From: Limnephilus marmoratus
Lineage: Eukaryota > Arthropoda > Insecta > Trichoptera > Limnephilidae
Assembly: GCA_917880885.1 (NCBI GenBank)
Contig: OU862908.1
Location: forward strand, 7,538,501 to 7,602,500
Direction: 5' to 3'
DNA length: 64,000 nt
Position numbers and translations under genes: made by a program. A model generated the notes under the pieces. It ran no database searches. It had not been told where the DNA came from and saw only the letters and a list, made by a program, of their open reading frames with translations. Positions 1-10,395 of the stretch are shown here, piece by piece. How positions within the stretch are numbered: the first letter of the stretch is position 1; every line of letters begins with the position of its first letter.

Positions 1-819
1 TATACTGGTGCGCTTTTTCCTCTTGCGTCCTTGCGCGGCTATCTTGTCGATGCTCGTCGGTGATCCCGTCGTGGAATCGGCTTCCTCCAACCACTTTTGC
101 AAGAGAGGCTTCAGTTTGCACATATTTTTGAAACTTAGTTGCAACGCCTCGAATCTGCAGATTGTCGTCTGCGAAAATACATTTCCATAGAGAGTGCCTA
201 GCGCCAGACCCACGTCCGCTTGCGTGAAGCCGAGCTTGATACGGCGTTGCTTGAATTGCTTCGCGAATGCCTCTAAATCGTCGGAGGTCGGCGTGTCTTC
301 CTCTCCACTGAGGTCTCTCTCGGGAGGCATGTGATGGTGAAGGGCGGGGGAGGGCTGTAGGTCTCGCAGAGACGGGTGCAAGGGTCCGCCATGCTGGGAA
401 TGCGCAGGGTGCCCGGGGTGCAGCATGCCGTTGACGGCGTGGTACTGCAGAGGGGAGCCCCCGCCGTAGTGCGAGACCACGGGCGCGTGCCATGCGTGCG
501 GGCTGGCCACGGGCTGCTGGTGGTGGCGCTCGGGCAGCGGTTTCACGTCCGCGTGCTGGTGGTGGTGGTGGTGCACGGCCCAAGGGTCTGCGGGGGGCAG
601 CGCCGCCCAGTGGCCCAGCCCGGGCCCGTGCCCGCCCACGTGCCCCGGCGAGCCCTGGCCGTGCCCGGGATGGTGCAGGTGGTGGTGGTGCTGGTACTTC
701 ATCTCCGTGGCGTCGGCCGCGGAGCGAGGGCTGGCGGCCGAGGAATGGTACCCCCCGGGCAGCATGCCGAGGCCATCCAGGTCTCCGGGCGCCGCGCTCA
801 TGTACGTGGTGGCCGCCAT
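1..819 (-). CDS. vvl: POU-domain homeobox transcription factor, 5' part (ventral veins lacking / drifter / Cf1a)
   Basis: Class III POU transcription factor that binds octamer-like DNA in the nucleus and patterns trachea, neurons and glands in insects. The first 273 codons are present and the gene runs off the left edge. The start was chosen at 817-819 because MAATTYMS matches the conserved insect vvl N-terminus and an in-frame stop lies upstream at 931-933 with no ATG between. Residues about 41-50 and 82-88 are His-rich; [12 protein letters not shown] is a family block. The POU-specific domain covers about residues 173-248 ([32 protein letters not shown]), followed by the linker [12 protein letters not shown] and the homeodomain arm RKRKKRTSI at 265-273. 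The coding part has no intron and is GC-rich, unlike the AT-rich flank. The assignment to vvl over other class III POU genes rests on the N-terminal and linker blocks. Confidence 0.96.
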   Translation of the reverse strand, partial: MAATTYMSAAPGDLDGLGMLPGGYHSSAASPRSAADATEMKYQHHHHLHHPGHGQGSPGHVGGHGPGLGHWAALPPADPWAVHHHHHQHADVKPLPERHHQQPVASPHAWHAPVVSHYGGGSPLQYHAVNGMLHPGHPAHSQHGGPLHPSLRDLQPSPALHHHMPPERDLSGEEDTPTSDDLEAFAKQFKQRRIKLGFTQADVGLALGTLYGNVFSQTTICRFEALQLSFKNMCKLKPLLQKWLEEADSTTGSPTSIDKIAAQGRKRKKRTSI

Positions 820-930
820 CGCCCCGTACCGCAGCTCCGCGGAGGAAGGCGTCTTGTACGTTTCGAAGGCTCTCGCAAGCCTTCCGTCTCTTTGTGAAAA
901 ATCTATGATATCGCTTTCTGAAATTAATTG

Positions 931-960
931 TCACAGATGGTTTTGCCGACCGTCGCTCAT
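931..960 (-). other. Upstream ORF in the vvl leader (9 codons)
   Basis: On the minus strand an ATG at 958-960 opens a nine-codon frame that stops at 931-933. It is in the same frame as the vvl start and ends 111 nt before it. If this stretch is transcribed as 5' UTR, scanning ribosomes would meet this ATG first. No transcript evidence is available. Confidence 0.4.
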
Positions 961-1352
961 GTCGTAGCATAAGGCGGGACGGCTAGAACTGAATTATCAC
1001 GTCTACCGGCGGGCGAATGTACCTGCCTGCACTGTACCATCACACGTCACGCTCAGAACGGCGAACAGCACTGACAACACTTGGCACGGGCACGGGCACG
1101 AGCACGGCACGGGCACGGACACTCGCGATGACAGATGACAGGAGACACGGAGGAGCACTGCACTGTCAGACAACAGCAGACTCTACAGACTGTTAACTGT
1201 GTACGGGTACGTGTGCGCACTGCGGACTGGTCGTGTAGCTGCGTAGCGCGCGCGCTCTCGACTCTGACTGAAGGCGGCGGCCGTCGGCAGGCGCTCCGCG
1301 GCGCTGGCCCCTCTGGCCCCGCCCGCCTGCCAGGAGGGGGGACACCCGAGTC

Positions 1353-1400
1353 ACCATTGGCCCTCCGCCGCGTGACGTCACACGGCGTCCCTCCCATTGG
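1353..1400 (-). promoter_or_regulatory. CRE flanked by two inverted CCAAT boxes
   Basis: TGACGTCA lies at 1373-1380. CCATTGG (CCAAT on the minus strand) lies at 1354-1360 and again at 1394-1400. The spacing is tight and symmetric, about 12-13 bp each side, and both CCAAT boxes face the vvl gene. This is the standard layout of a TATA-less core promoter binding NF-Y and CREB/ATF-type factors. Confidence 0.6.
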
Positions 1401-1450
1401 TCCGCCGGCCCGGGGTAGTTCTCCGGGGAAGGGGTCGGGGCTCTGCACTG

Positions 1451-3790
1451 AGCGAGCTCTGTCGCTTTGGATTAAACGAATTCAATTCAATGAAAATCTC
1501 TCCCATCCACTGAAATTAGTACAGAACACTGGAAATATTTTAGATTATGAGCGAAACATTAAAACTCTTTTAATAAGAAATTATTTAATTATTTAATTAA
1601 AAAAGCACTTCGTATCGTGACATAAAAAAAAGTTAAATTGGATAAAATGGTGACAATGTCGTCGATGTACATGTCAGCAAACACGTCGCCGCGACAAACA
1701 AAGGGAATATAACAATGTGCCGATTTAAAAAGCAATTTTCCGCGGACTAATTTGCCTACCCCCCTTCGCTTGCACCCCGTGCGCCCCGTGCTCCCCGTGC
1801 GCCCCGTGCGCTCTACGACAAACAATGCCAGTCCCACTTACCTTATACTAAATAGACACCACAATCCACAACATCATTCATATTCACCGTATTTCACCTT
1901 CCGAGCTGCAGACTGGAGTAGGTACTGGAGTCCACCATTAAATATCTCCATAATACCTACATAATATCTGCCTAATGTTCGTGTTTTACGGAATAAATAA
2001 GCATGCTTAATTTACGAGATACAAATAAATCAACACGTTTTTTTACCATTATGGTAAACAATTGTGTTTATGTGTGCCACCCTTTTGTAACATACCTAAT
2101 CACATTTTTAAAAAGTTACCTTTTTTCTTTGATCTTGTGTGAATAAATTATTTATTAAGTAGTATTTTTAGTCGTTTTTTTTATTTCGCAAGGGGATGTC
2201 AAATAAATATGTTCGTATTATTTCATTGCATTTCTATTTTTATATACTTATTATTCAAATTTTATATGTAATGTTACGTGTTTATTAAACTCGTGAAAAT
2301 TATAAAGAATAATATAACCCTTTCTGTAATTCTTTTAAATCTTTCTTTCTTCTCTTTTCCCGTATTGTATACTTACTAAGTTTTATATTTTGTATTGCTT
2401 ATTATTATTTGTATTATTTCACTGCTAGCTTCTCCACCTAATAACAACTAAACCTTGATTTACGCTTACTGTGAACTTTTTAATTTTAATATTAATATAT
2501 AGGGCATATACCAATAGCAATTTCATCATTGTAATAATTGTTAAAGGTTTATATAATTTAAGCAATAAATAAAATAAATAAAAATCTTTATGAAATACCA
2601 ATGAGATTTAAAAGCAAAAATATTACAATCTACTTTACAAGTTTCTTGATATATAGGTATTGGGTATTTTTGTAAAAAAAACTTAACCCGATAAACATCA
2701 AATAGAAAATTTTACAAAAAAGATATTCTTTGCAATGTTTCGACGGTTTATTCAATACTTGGCAGATTGTCACATCAAGGGTGGAGTTGGAAGGTAATTA
2801 CTTACCTACTAACCTAGAAAATAGGAAACTTAGAAACTTGCATACAACATACATACAAGTAGGTACTTACTAATCGTACCTGCCTATATACTCTTGCATA
2901 TGTAATATTTACATCGCGTACTGACTAAAATATTAAGCGCAACACACAAATTTTTAAATGTAAGTAATAAAAAAATAAGCTTTATTTCAACTTGTAAAAT
3001 AACTACAGATAAGTCACATTTTAAATCATCAAGAAAATTTCAAATAGTTAAACTTTAAAATAAATAATTTATTTAATTGTGATTTTACGCTGATCGTGCA
3101 TAGAAATGCATAAATTTAAGACAAACATTTTTTTTTATATCATATCTATTAATAATGATTTATTATCTTCCTTTCTTAGTAATATGTAGAGAGTGTCTAA
3201 TGAGTTAATACCTAACTTACGTAAAAATAATGAAATAATAATTAAATTGTTAGAAGACTTCAGTAACAATTCTCTACATTGCAGATTTTTGGGTCTTTAA
3301 ATTTGAGTTGGGAAGTTGGGGGTTCGATTTTTATGTTTTTATGAATAACTTGTATAGGAAATTCAGCTTCGGAAATTTAATTAAAAATGTTTTTTCCTTA
3401 TTTAATGAATACAATTATTTTGTGTTTTATAAAACTTCGACCATTTGTTGCTTTATTAAAATACATCGGTACCTATATATAGGTACATATGTAGGTATTA
3501 GTTATGTGTATTAAGAACAAAATACTAAGAAAATTTCTGACATATGTGTTTGGGAGTTTACCCTTTCCCCCTCTAAAGAAGATTGTGGAAAATACATAGA
3601 TACCTTCCTTTTTTAAATAAAATAATAGGTATACCCATAGCTTTTCTCGCAAAATAATCCGATCATGATCGTGGCATACAATCTTTGCTTTATCCACATG
3701 CATATATCGTCTCGTAACCCTTTTTTTATTATTCTCAGGTATTTGGTTTACTTGATCATGCCACGTCGTCCTCGAACTTATTACAGTCCT
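1451..3790. other. AT-rich intergenic DNA, no gene seen
   Basis: AT-rich, with short poly-A and poly-T runs and frequent GTAGGTAC-like words. ORFs at 3308-3514 and 3473-3799 have low-complexity products with no family resemblance. A run of CCCCGTGCGC-like repeats sits near 1775-1810. Nothing else is recognisable. Confidence 0.6.
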
Positions 3791-3801
3791 GTAGACCAAA
3801 T

Positions 3802-3956
3802 TAATAACTTATTGTCGTCATGTAGACCAAACTAATAACTTATTATCGTCGTGTAAACCAAACTAATAACATATTATCGTCATATAGACGAAACTAATAA
3901 CTTATTATCGTCATTTAAAACAAACTAATAACTTATTATCGTCGTTTAAAACAAAC
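3802..3956. repeat. 31-bp minisatellite, five units
   Basis: Five consecutive 31-bp units begin with TAATAACTTATTATCGTC and end near ACCAAAC, with a partial unit before them at about 3790. Units differ at a few positions. The repeat is AT-rich and non-coding. Confidence 0.85.
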
Positions 3957-6350
3957 ACAATAGGTAAAATACCCTGAAAATATTATCATTTACAAATCTT
4001 TGATAATCCGATAAGAATTATAATCATAAACATTGTTATAAAAAATCTACAAGAAAACCAGAAAAATAAATTCAAAATTCCAATTGGACAATTTTATATT
4101 GGATTCTATCTAAGTAGAAAATATCGATTCATCATAACGAAATTTTAATATAATGAAATTTAATATAAAGTAACTTTTTAAAATTTAACATAAAGTATTT
4201 TTTAATATAAAGTAACTTTTTTTTAATTTCTAATAAATAATGTATCAAAAACTTTTCCGTTTTAAAGTTTTTTAAAAATTATAAAATATTTCTGTAAAAT
4301 ATGAAGTAAAATGAGAAAACGGATATCACATTTACCTACATCAGGAAATCCAAAGACGATAATCACTACCCAGTTTGATTGAAATGGGCAATTATTGGAA
4401 GATTTACCGAACCGATGATTCCGATACAGTCTGCGCATGTGTTAATGTAATCGAAAATGATTAAATTAATGATTAGTTAATGGCTTATCTCACTAACTCA
4501 TTACACCTGGTTAGGCTAATGAGCCGGGAGTTACGTAAAATTATAAATAATTAATAACTTTGTGTATTTTGTAAGTTGCAAGGTAGGTAACTAATGTTTG
4601 CACCTAATAGTTTATCGCTATTGATTTGCATGTTAATAAACATTTTGAAATAAGGTTTTTTACTAATAATATATTATTATAATTAGTTTACCACGTCTCG
4701 TTTCCACCTACATTGATTAGATTTAGTTTTTCCTAGTTACTTCCTTCTTGGAAAGGTTTAGAAAAATCAATTTCTACTTACCTACAGACAAATTTATCAG
4801 ATAAGTAGGGACCTGCGAGAAATTAATTCATTCAACCAAAAAAATTGCTTTTCAATCTTAAAAAAGGTTGTTTCCATTTGGTAATGTAAAATGCTTCACT
4901 TATTGGTATTTTTTTACTCAGCGAACTATAAATACCTGATAAAATTATTAAAAAAAAATCCATTTTCATTCGAGTATTCGCAGCATAAAAATAAAATATA
5001 AACACACAAAAAAATTCTTAATTATTACCTAAAAGAAAATAGGTAAAATGTTCGTAAATCTCGGCTTGAATTACAGTTACCTGTTTTCAACCACGGTCCG
5101 TCAGAGTACATAGATTTCGTTTAATTTTATCCAAGAGTCAAACCCAAGTGAAGTAACTCCCGTTTTACCTTCCACCCCTAATTTTACGTAACTGTTATAA
5201 CTTTGTAACCGTTCTCAGCAAACTTTCATCCCTTGCGTCATTCGCAACCCCCTATATCTAACCCCTGTCTAGTAAACAGTTTGTCACTCTGCCGGCAGAG
5301 TCCACCCGTGTATTTTAGAATAATATGTGGATAATATTCTAAATCAACCCCGAAACAAAAAAGGGGGTTAAATAAATTATTTTATAGCCTCTTGAAATAA
5401 TGTAAAAATAAATAAATAAATGAAAATATATTTATGATATTTTAATTGGATAGGTGCCTATAAAAGTTTTCTTAAATATATTTTTGAAATCATAATTTAT
5501 TTCATACGTCCATAAAAGCTTTTCCAAGGATTTTCTATAGAATTAATAGTACGGGTAGGTACCTAATAATATTTTGATGATTTCTTCACTTTATTTGGAT
5601 AGGGTTCTAACTTCACTTCACCTTGTTCTGAGATATGAGGCGTCAAAGTTTGCAAAGACCATTTCTCATTATCTATTTACCAATTTCCGGGTTTGTGGTG
5701 GAATCTTGTGTAAAATATTTTAATTGAACGTATTTTAAAGGAAGGTATTTAAATAGAACGTGTACTTACCCTTCTGGAACATGCCTAAACATGCAAATGG
5801 AACCTTGTGCAACCAGTTAACGCATAATAATTCATACAAGGTTCTTATTACATTTCCCCTAATGCAATTCCTATTTAAATGTTTTCTATTAAAATTTGAT
5901 TAACTAAAATTGTTAAATAGATTACGAAAATTCATCTTTGGAAATTCATCTGTACAAATTTATAATTTATTTACTTCTAATTACAGACCAGACAAATTAT
6001 TATAACAGCTTATGGCTAACAGATTGCACCCACCGGTTTGTCGTTCACTAATACAAAATTACATGAACAATGCATTTGACCAATGAACATATTGTTTTAT
6101 TTATAATCTGTGCAGGCAGAAAATATACAGGACCATACTTACCTATATATTAAGTAGGTACAGGAATAAAAATTCATAGCATGTATTTGCTTATAAAACA
6201 TACGATATACCTTCGCATCACCTAAAGTTGGTTCCAACATGCAAAAAACGTAAACAAAGTAAACTCGTTGTCCAACTTGTCATTGCGTGAATTCTGGTTA
6301 GAGGAACTCAAATTATCTTTGAATTTAAGTGTCATTTTCAAAATTGGAAC
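3957..6350. other. AT-rich intergenic DNA with a few more complex islands
   Basis: Includes an imperfect repeat of TTTAATATAAAGTAACTT at about 4140-4225. Two less monotonous islands, 4430-4580 and 5940-6130, contain E-box-like CACCTG and clusters of TAAT/ATTA homeodomain-like words; they could be regulatory DNA of vvl but nothing in one sequence proves it. No coding potential was found. Confidence 0.5.
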
Positions 6351-7216
6351 TAATAGGCCACTTGCATCACATTTTTTTAAATTTTTTTCCGGTTTAGGCA
6401 AATATTCTAAGACATTCTGTATTTTTTTTTTTTTTTATCGTATTTTTGAAACTCTGGGGATTTTTTGAAAATTTTAATACGAAAAATCAGACCATTTTTT
6501 ATAAACCGGAAAGACGGGACATAATTTTATAGGTGTGAAAAAACGATAATTACATAGCCGAAAATCATTTAAAAAAAAGAACGTTTTCCACACGAATGGC
6601 ACAGGAGAATAACAAGGCATACCAAAAATATTACATCTCATAAATATTTTTTTCCTTGATCCATCTTATTGATCATAAATCATTATAATGTACAGCGTCT
6701 ATATTAATAAATTAAATGTAATATACTTGAACTTGTAAATTGTAATAATAATAAGAATATTATAAAATGTTATTTTGTTAAAATCAGCACCATAATCATT
6801 ATACCTCTAAAACATGTACCGACATCCTCTTCACGTTCTGAAGAGAACCCCGTAGCCATTAATTGTACGGGGTTCTCTTCAGAACATCTGTCAAAAAATC
6901 AAACCAAATGATAAGTTCGCAGAGAACAAACAATAAATCTAGTGAACGAATTAAAAAATTCGCCTGAAATCAAAGTGATGCCATATAAAAAAATAAATCA
7001 GTGTGGAATTTTATAAAATTAATAGGAACATTTTCGGCGACGGGACATTTTCATGTAGTGACGTCACGAGCCCAAATAATGGATTTATTTATTTAAAAAT
7101 AAAAAAAAACTGTACATTTCTATAACTTTTTACTAACATTTTCGTAATCTTAGTAAAAAACTCTATCCACATGATTTTTTCCAAGTCGTTATGAAGTCCA
7201 TGCAAGTGGCCTATTA
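6351..7216. mobile_element. 866-bp TIR element (MITE-like, probable TA target duplication)
   Basis: A perfect 17-bp inverted repeat TAATAGGCCACTTGCAT lies at 6351-6367 and 7200-7216. Reading the outer TA as the target duplication gives a Tc1/mariner-like layout. There is no transposase frame inside, so it would be non-autonomous. A perfect 20-bp hairpin lies within it. Confidence 0.7.
6835..6885. repeat. Perfect 20-bp hairpin with 11-nt loop
   Basis: The left arm 6835-6854 starts GTTCTGAAGAGAACC. The right arm 6866-6885 is its exact reverse complement. The loop is 6855-6865. It lies inside the 866-bp TIR element. Confidence 0.9.
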
Positions 7217-8126
7217 TGTGAATGCAGACAAGTACCTACCTACCCACGATGCAGTATTTTTTTACAAGGAAACTATTATATCTAATATTTTTTTCTAAAA
7301 TTTGAAATGTGTTCCTATTTCTTTGGTATACTTCTTGGGGTTAATCTTGTCAAGACAGAATTCGTGATTTTTCAAGGATACGTTATTTTGCTTGGTTGCT
7401 AAGGGGGTATTGCATCATCCACCTCATAGATTATTTATCCATACGATAACATTTTCGATGAATTAAATACGATTTATTTATTTTAAAAGTTCGAGTTTAC
7501 TATTCGGTATTTGACCCTATGATCCTATGAATAATAGCTAAATATGGGATAAGTTAGCCGAGTTTTTTTACCTGTTGCGAGTACATATTGGTTTTTTTTT
7601 ATGAATATTCGTTATCGTGTGGATAGGCTATCAGAATGATGGTGAAATATCTCCTAAGTTATACTAAAGGCGTTCATTCAAAAGGTAGATTTCTGATCGT
7701 CTCTCTAATTTGTCAACACTGTATACACCTATATTAAAGAAAATTGAGAATATTTATTTTTGAAAGGCGTACATTTTGAGCAAATATTTTATAAATACTT
7801 TCAGCTTCATCGTACAGAAATTATAATATGGCACGATTTTTTACGAGTCGGGTATTTAAATAATATTCCTACTTGTCTAGTTACCTAATAACTTTGAACT
7901 AATATCTACAATACACGACATCTTTTTTCAGACCGATTCCAGTTAGAGACCAAAGTCAACATTTTTCGCTTAAGGCGATCGATATTTTCATATCTACGAT
8001 TTCAGTTGGCATCACAGGAAACAGCATGGTGCAATGATGACGCAAGTGATGACAGTGACAACAAGCGAGGTTTCGAACCAAACGTCACTTATACAAACTT
8101 TAGTTAGATTCCCATCAGAATTAATA
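7217..8126. other. Intergenic DNA, nothing recognised
   Basis: AT-rich, with no ORF of note. The stretch 7920-8095 has mixed composition but no recognisable motif. Confidence 0.5.
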
Positions 8127-8204
8127 ATAAATAAAAAGAAAATGTTTTAAGTCACTTTACTGCAATAAAGTGACTTAAAATAAAGTATTTTCTTTTTATT
8201 TATT
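8127..8204. repeat. AT-rich imperfect palindrome
   Basis: The arms 8127-8159 and 8166-8204 pair around a short spacer. The inner arms read AAGTCACTTTA and TAAAGTGACTT, and the outer arms are AAATAAAAAG-type. Possibly a small foldback repeat. Confidence 0.7.
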
Positions 8205-8467
8205 TAAAATGTCAAGTCACAATGTGTTTTTCTTTTGAAAAACAAAGAGAAAAAAAAATAATGTACACATGATTTAATACCAATAATATGTGACTTCTTT
8301 GTTTTAAAAATGTGACGCTGCTGCTGTGTGCTAAAAACAAAAAATGTTGATTTATGTTTTTGATGTATCTGAAAAAAAAACACCTGGCAGATAGGCAAAA
8401 TATCTTGCACCAAAATAATAATCTGGTTGCTAGAAGTATCTATCGCATTCATAATATCTAACCGACG

Positions 8468-9139
8468 AGCACTTTTATAATTACCGTGACGATTCACGGC
8501 TAGGGTACCGTGACGGTAAAAATGGCAATAAACATACGTTCCTTATCGGTATAATGCTGCAGCGCTTTCTTAAATAATAGTGAGACAAAAGATAAGACAC
8601 AAAATACGTGCGACTGCTTCCTCCAAAATACTACTTTTTCCTTGCGTCTCATTTTCTTTATAAGTGTGAGGGAGATGTATGATAATTATTGTATGTTTCC
8701 ACTTGGGGGGTGCACACATAAGTTTTTCTCATTTTGAACTGTTGTTATTTAGTGTGTAAGAAAGAACTGCATCATCATAATACGTTTAAGAAAAAAAGCA
8801 AAAACTTCAGTGCATTAACAATTGACGTTTTTTTAATTTTTGGAATTCACTCACACTTCAATACATATAGGTATTCCATACTTTCAAAATTATCGACACT
8901 GCAAGTAGTATTGTAGTGGTCTACGGAGACGTCGCGGTGCGGTGTTTGAGTGAGATTCAAGTAAATGATCACTTTTTACCTTTGGATGAAACAGACCTAC
9001 GTACATAGCTACATAGTGAATCTCATCTTTTGAAAGAGCTGCAGCTTTACAGCGATAAGGAACGTGTGTTTATTGCGGTTTTTTTGCCGTCACGGTACCG
9101 GAACCGTGAATCGTCACGGTAATAATAAAAACGTGCATT
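8468..9139. mobile_element. Foldback DNA element of about 670 bp with long imperfect TIRs
   Basis: The left end (TTACCGTGACGATTCACGG from 8481) matches the reverse complement of the right end (to about 9122). The match includes GGTACCGTGACGG, CAATAAACA-ACGTTCCTTATCG and GCTGCAGC. It continues inward with diminishing similarity for over 150 bp per side and outward to GCAC at both ends. There is no transposase frame. The long inverted ends suggest a foldback-type MITE. Confidence 0.85.
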
Positions 9140-9400
9140 CTATATGTTTAAACTGTAGTAAAAATGCATCATAATGGTTGCGGACAAAACATTCTTTGGT
9201 GAGTTGATGTGTTGGCATTTTAAGAGAACGAATCATGGAATAATTGAATTGGCCGTTTTGAAAATATATATACATACTTATTTAAGTCTATCGCCTACCG
9301 GTTTCGCTTTCCTCGCAGGACATTATTATTATATTTTTTTTATTTAAAGAGGATACCAAAGTAAAACAATAAATAAGTAAACAATTTCAACTTCTATGGA
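9140..9400. other. AT-rich spacer before LINE-1 of this window
   Basis: No gene or repeat recognised. Confidence 0.4.
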
Positions 9401-9750
9401 TAACCGCTAAGGAACAACACCTAACTCTGACAGCTCCAATTTTGATTGCAAAATAAGTGACAATTAAGCAAAAAACACTACAAAAACACAAAAAAAAAAA
9501 ACAAAAAACCAGTGATTAAATACAGTGAGTTTATTTGGTAGTGGCAGTGCTAAATATCTAGAAATCTCGTCTAAAAAAAACGAAACAAGCCATTATAAAC
9601 CACAGACAATTTACGTAATATACAAAAAAAGGGTCATTTCTGTCATAGACAATACAACAAAATTATTAAAAAAATAAATTATATGGGGCATTTGTGAACA
9701 AACAAACAAATTCAATATTTAAAACTAATTAACCTCAAGGACCAAAAAAA

Positions 9751-10354
9751 ATGCCCCCTAAAAATGATATGGATCAAAAATTTGAAAACTTCAAAGAACA
9801 ACTACTACAAACAATAATGATCACCAAAAAAAAAAATGAAGCTAAAATCGAGGAATTGCAAAGAGAGGTAAAAAATCTCAAATTAACTGTAAACCACATC
9901 CAACAGAGCGCGCTTAAAAATTCTATCGAAATACAAGGAATCGAAGTACAGAAAAATGATAATGTACGAAAACCCATTGAACTACTGATGTCGGCCCTTG
10001 ACTGCAGCGACCTATTAAAAAATAATTCTTTGGTAAACTACTATAACAATCCGGCCAAGCGGACTATTTCCATCCAATTCAATTCAAAAGAGACGAAGGA
10101 TAAGGTAATTAAACAACAAAAAAATTAAAGGAATACTTACCCCTCAAGAAATGAAGTACTCGGAGTCAACACAGAAAATCTTCATCAATGAAAAATTAAC
10201 GCCAGCAAATAAACAGCTCCTATGGTTAGCCAAATCAACAAAAGCATTTGGATACAAATATGTTTGGACGAAGGACGGACAAATCTTACTTAGAAAGGGC
10301 GACGACTCGCCTATAATACGCATAAAAGATGCAAACGACATACCACTGCATTAA
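9751..10354 (+). pseudogene. LINE ORF1, frameshifted
   Basis: The first frame, 9751-10128, begins MPPKNDMDQKFENFKEQLL. It has a Lys/Glu-rich coiled coil (residues about 25-55) and an RRM-like stretch (EIQGIEVQKNDNVRKPI, RTISIQFNSKETKDKVI). A frameshift near 10125 moves the reading frame to 10151-10354, which holds the C-terminal part (KLTPANKQLLWLAK, GYKYVWTKDGQILLRK). That pattern recurs in insect LINE ORF1 nucleic-acid chaperones. No zinc knuckle was seen. Confidence 0.75.
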
Positions 10355-10395
10355 TCACATACTGGGACAAGAAAAAGGAAGAAATTTTATACTCT

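Larger units (their letters stand above)
820..1450 (-). promoter_or_regulatory. GC-rich 5' UTR and promoter region of vvl
   Basis: The 630 bp upstream of the vvl start are strikingly GC- and CpG-rich against an AT-rich surrounding. They hold a CRE, two CCAAT boxes, a GC-box-like stretch near 1315-1325, a hexamer repeat (GGCACG type, about 1082-1122) and alternating CG runs at 1245-1255. GC content falls abruptly after about 1450. No TATA box is obvious, as expected for a developmental gene. The transcription start cannot be placed by eye. Confidence 0.65.

Noticed and set aside
376..967. Plus-strand ORFs of 86-173 codons across the vvl region
   Set aside because: They are antisense shadows of the GC-rich vvl coding strand; their Val/Arg/Ala-rich products have no domain, while the minus strand gives an unmistakable POU protein.
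1053..1596. Overlapping ORFs on both strands in the vvl promoter
   Set aside because: Composition-driven frames in CpG-rich DNA with no family resemblance.
4624..4631. Octamer ATTTGCAT, with another ATGCAAAT at 5791-5798, as vvl autoregulatory sites
   Set aside because: With this AT content about five octamers are expected by chance in 64 kb on both strands, and others occur inside transposons (near 53850 and 63433).
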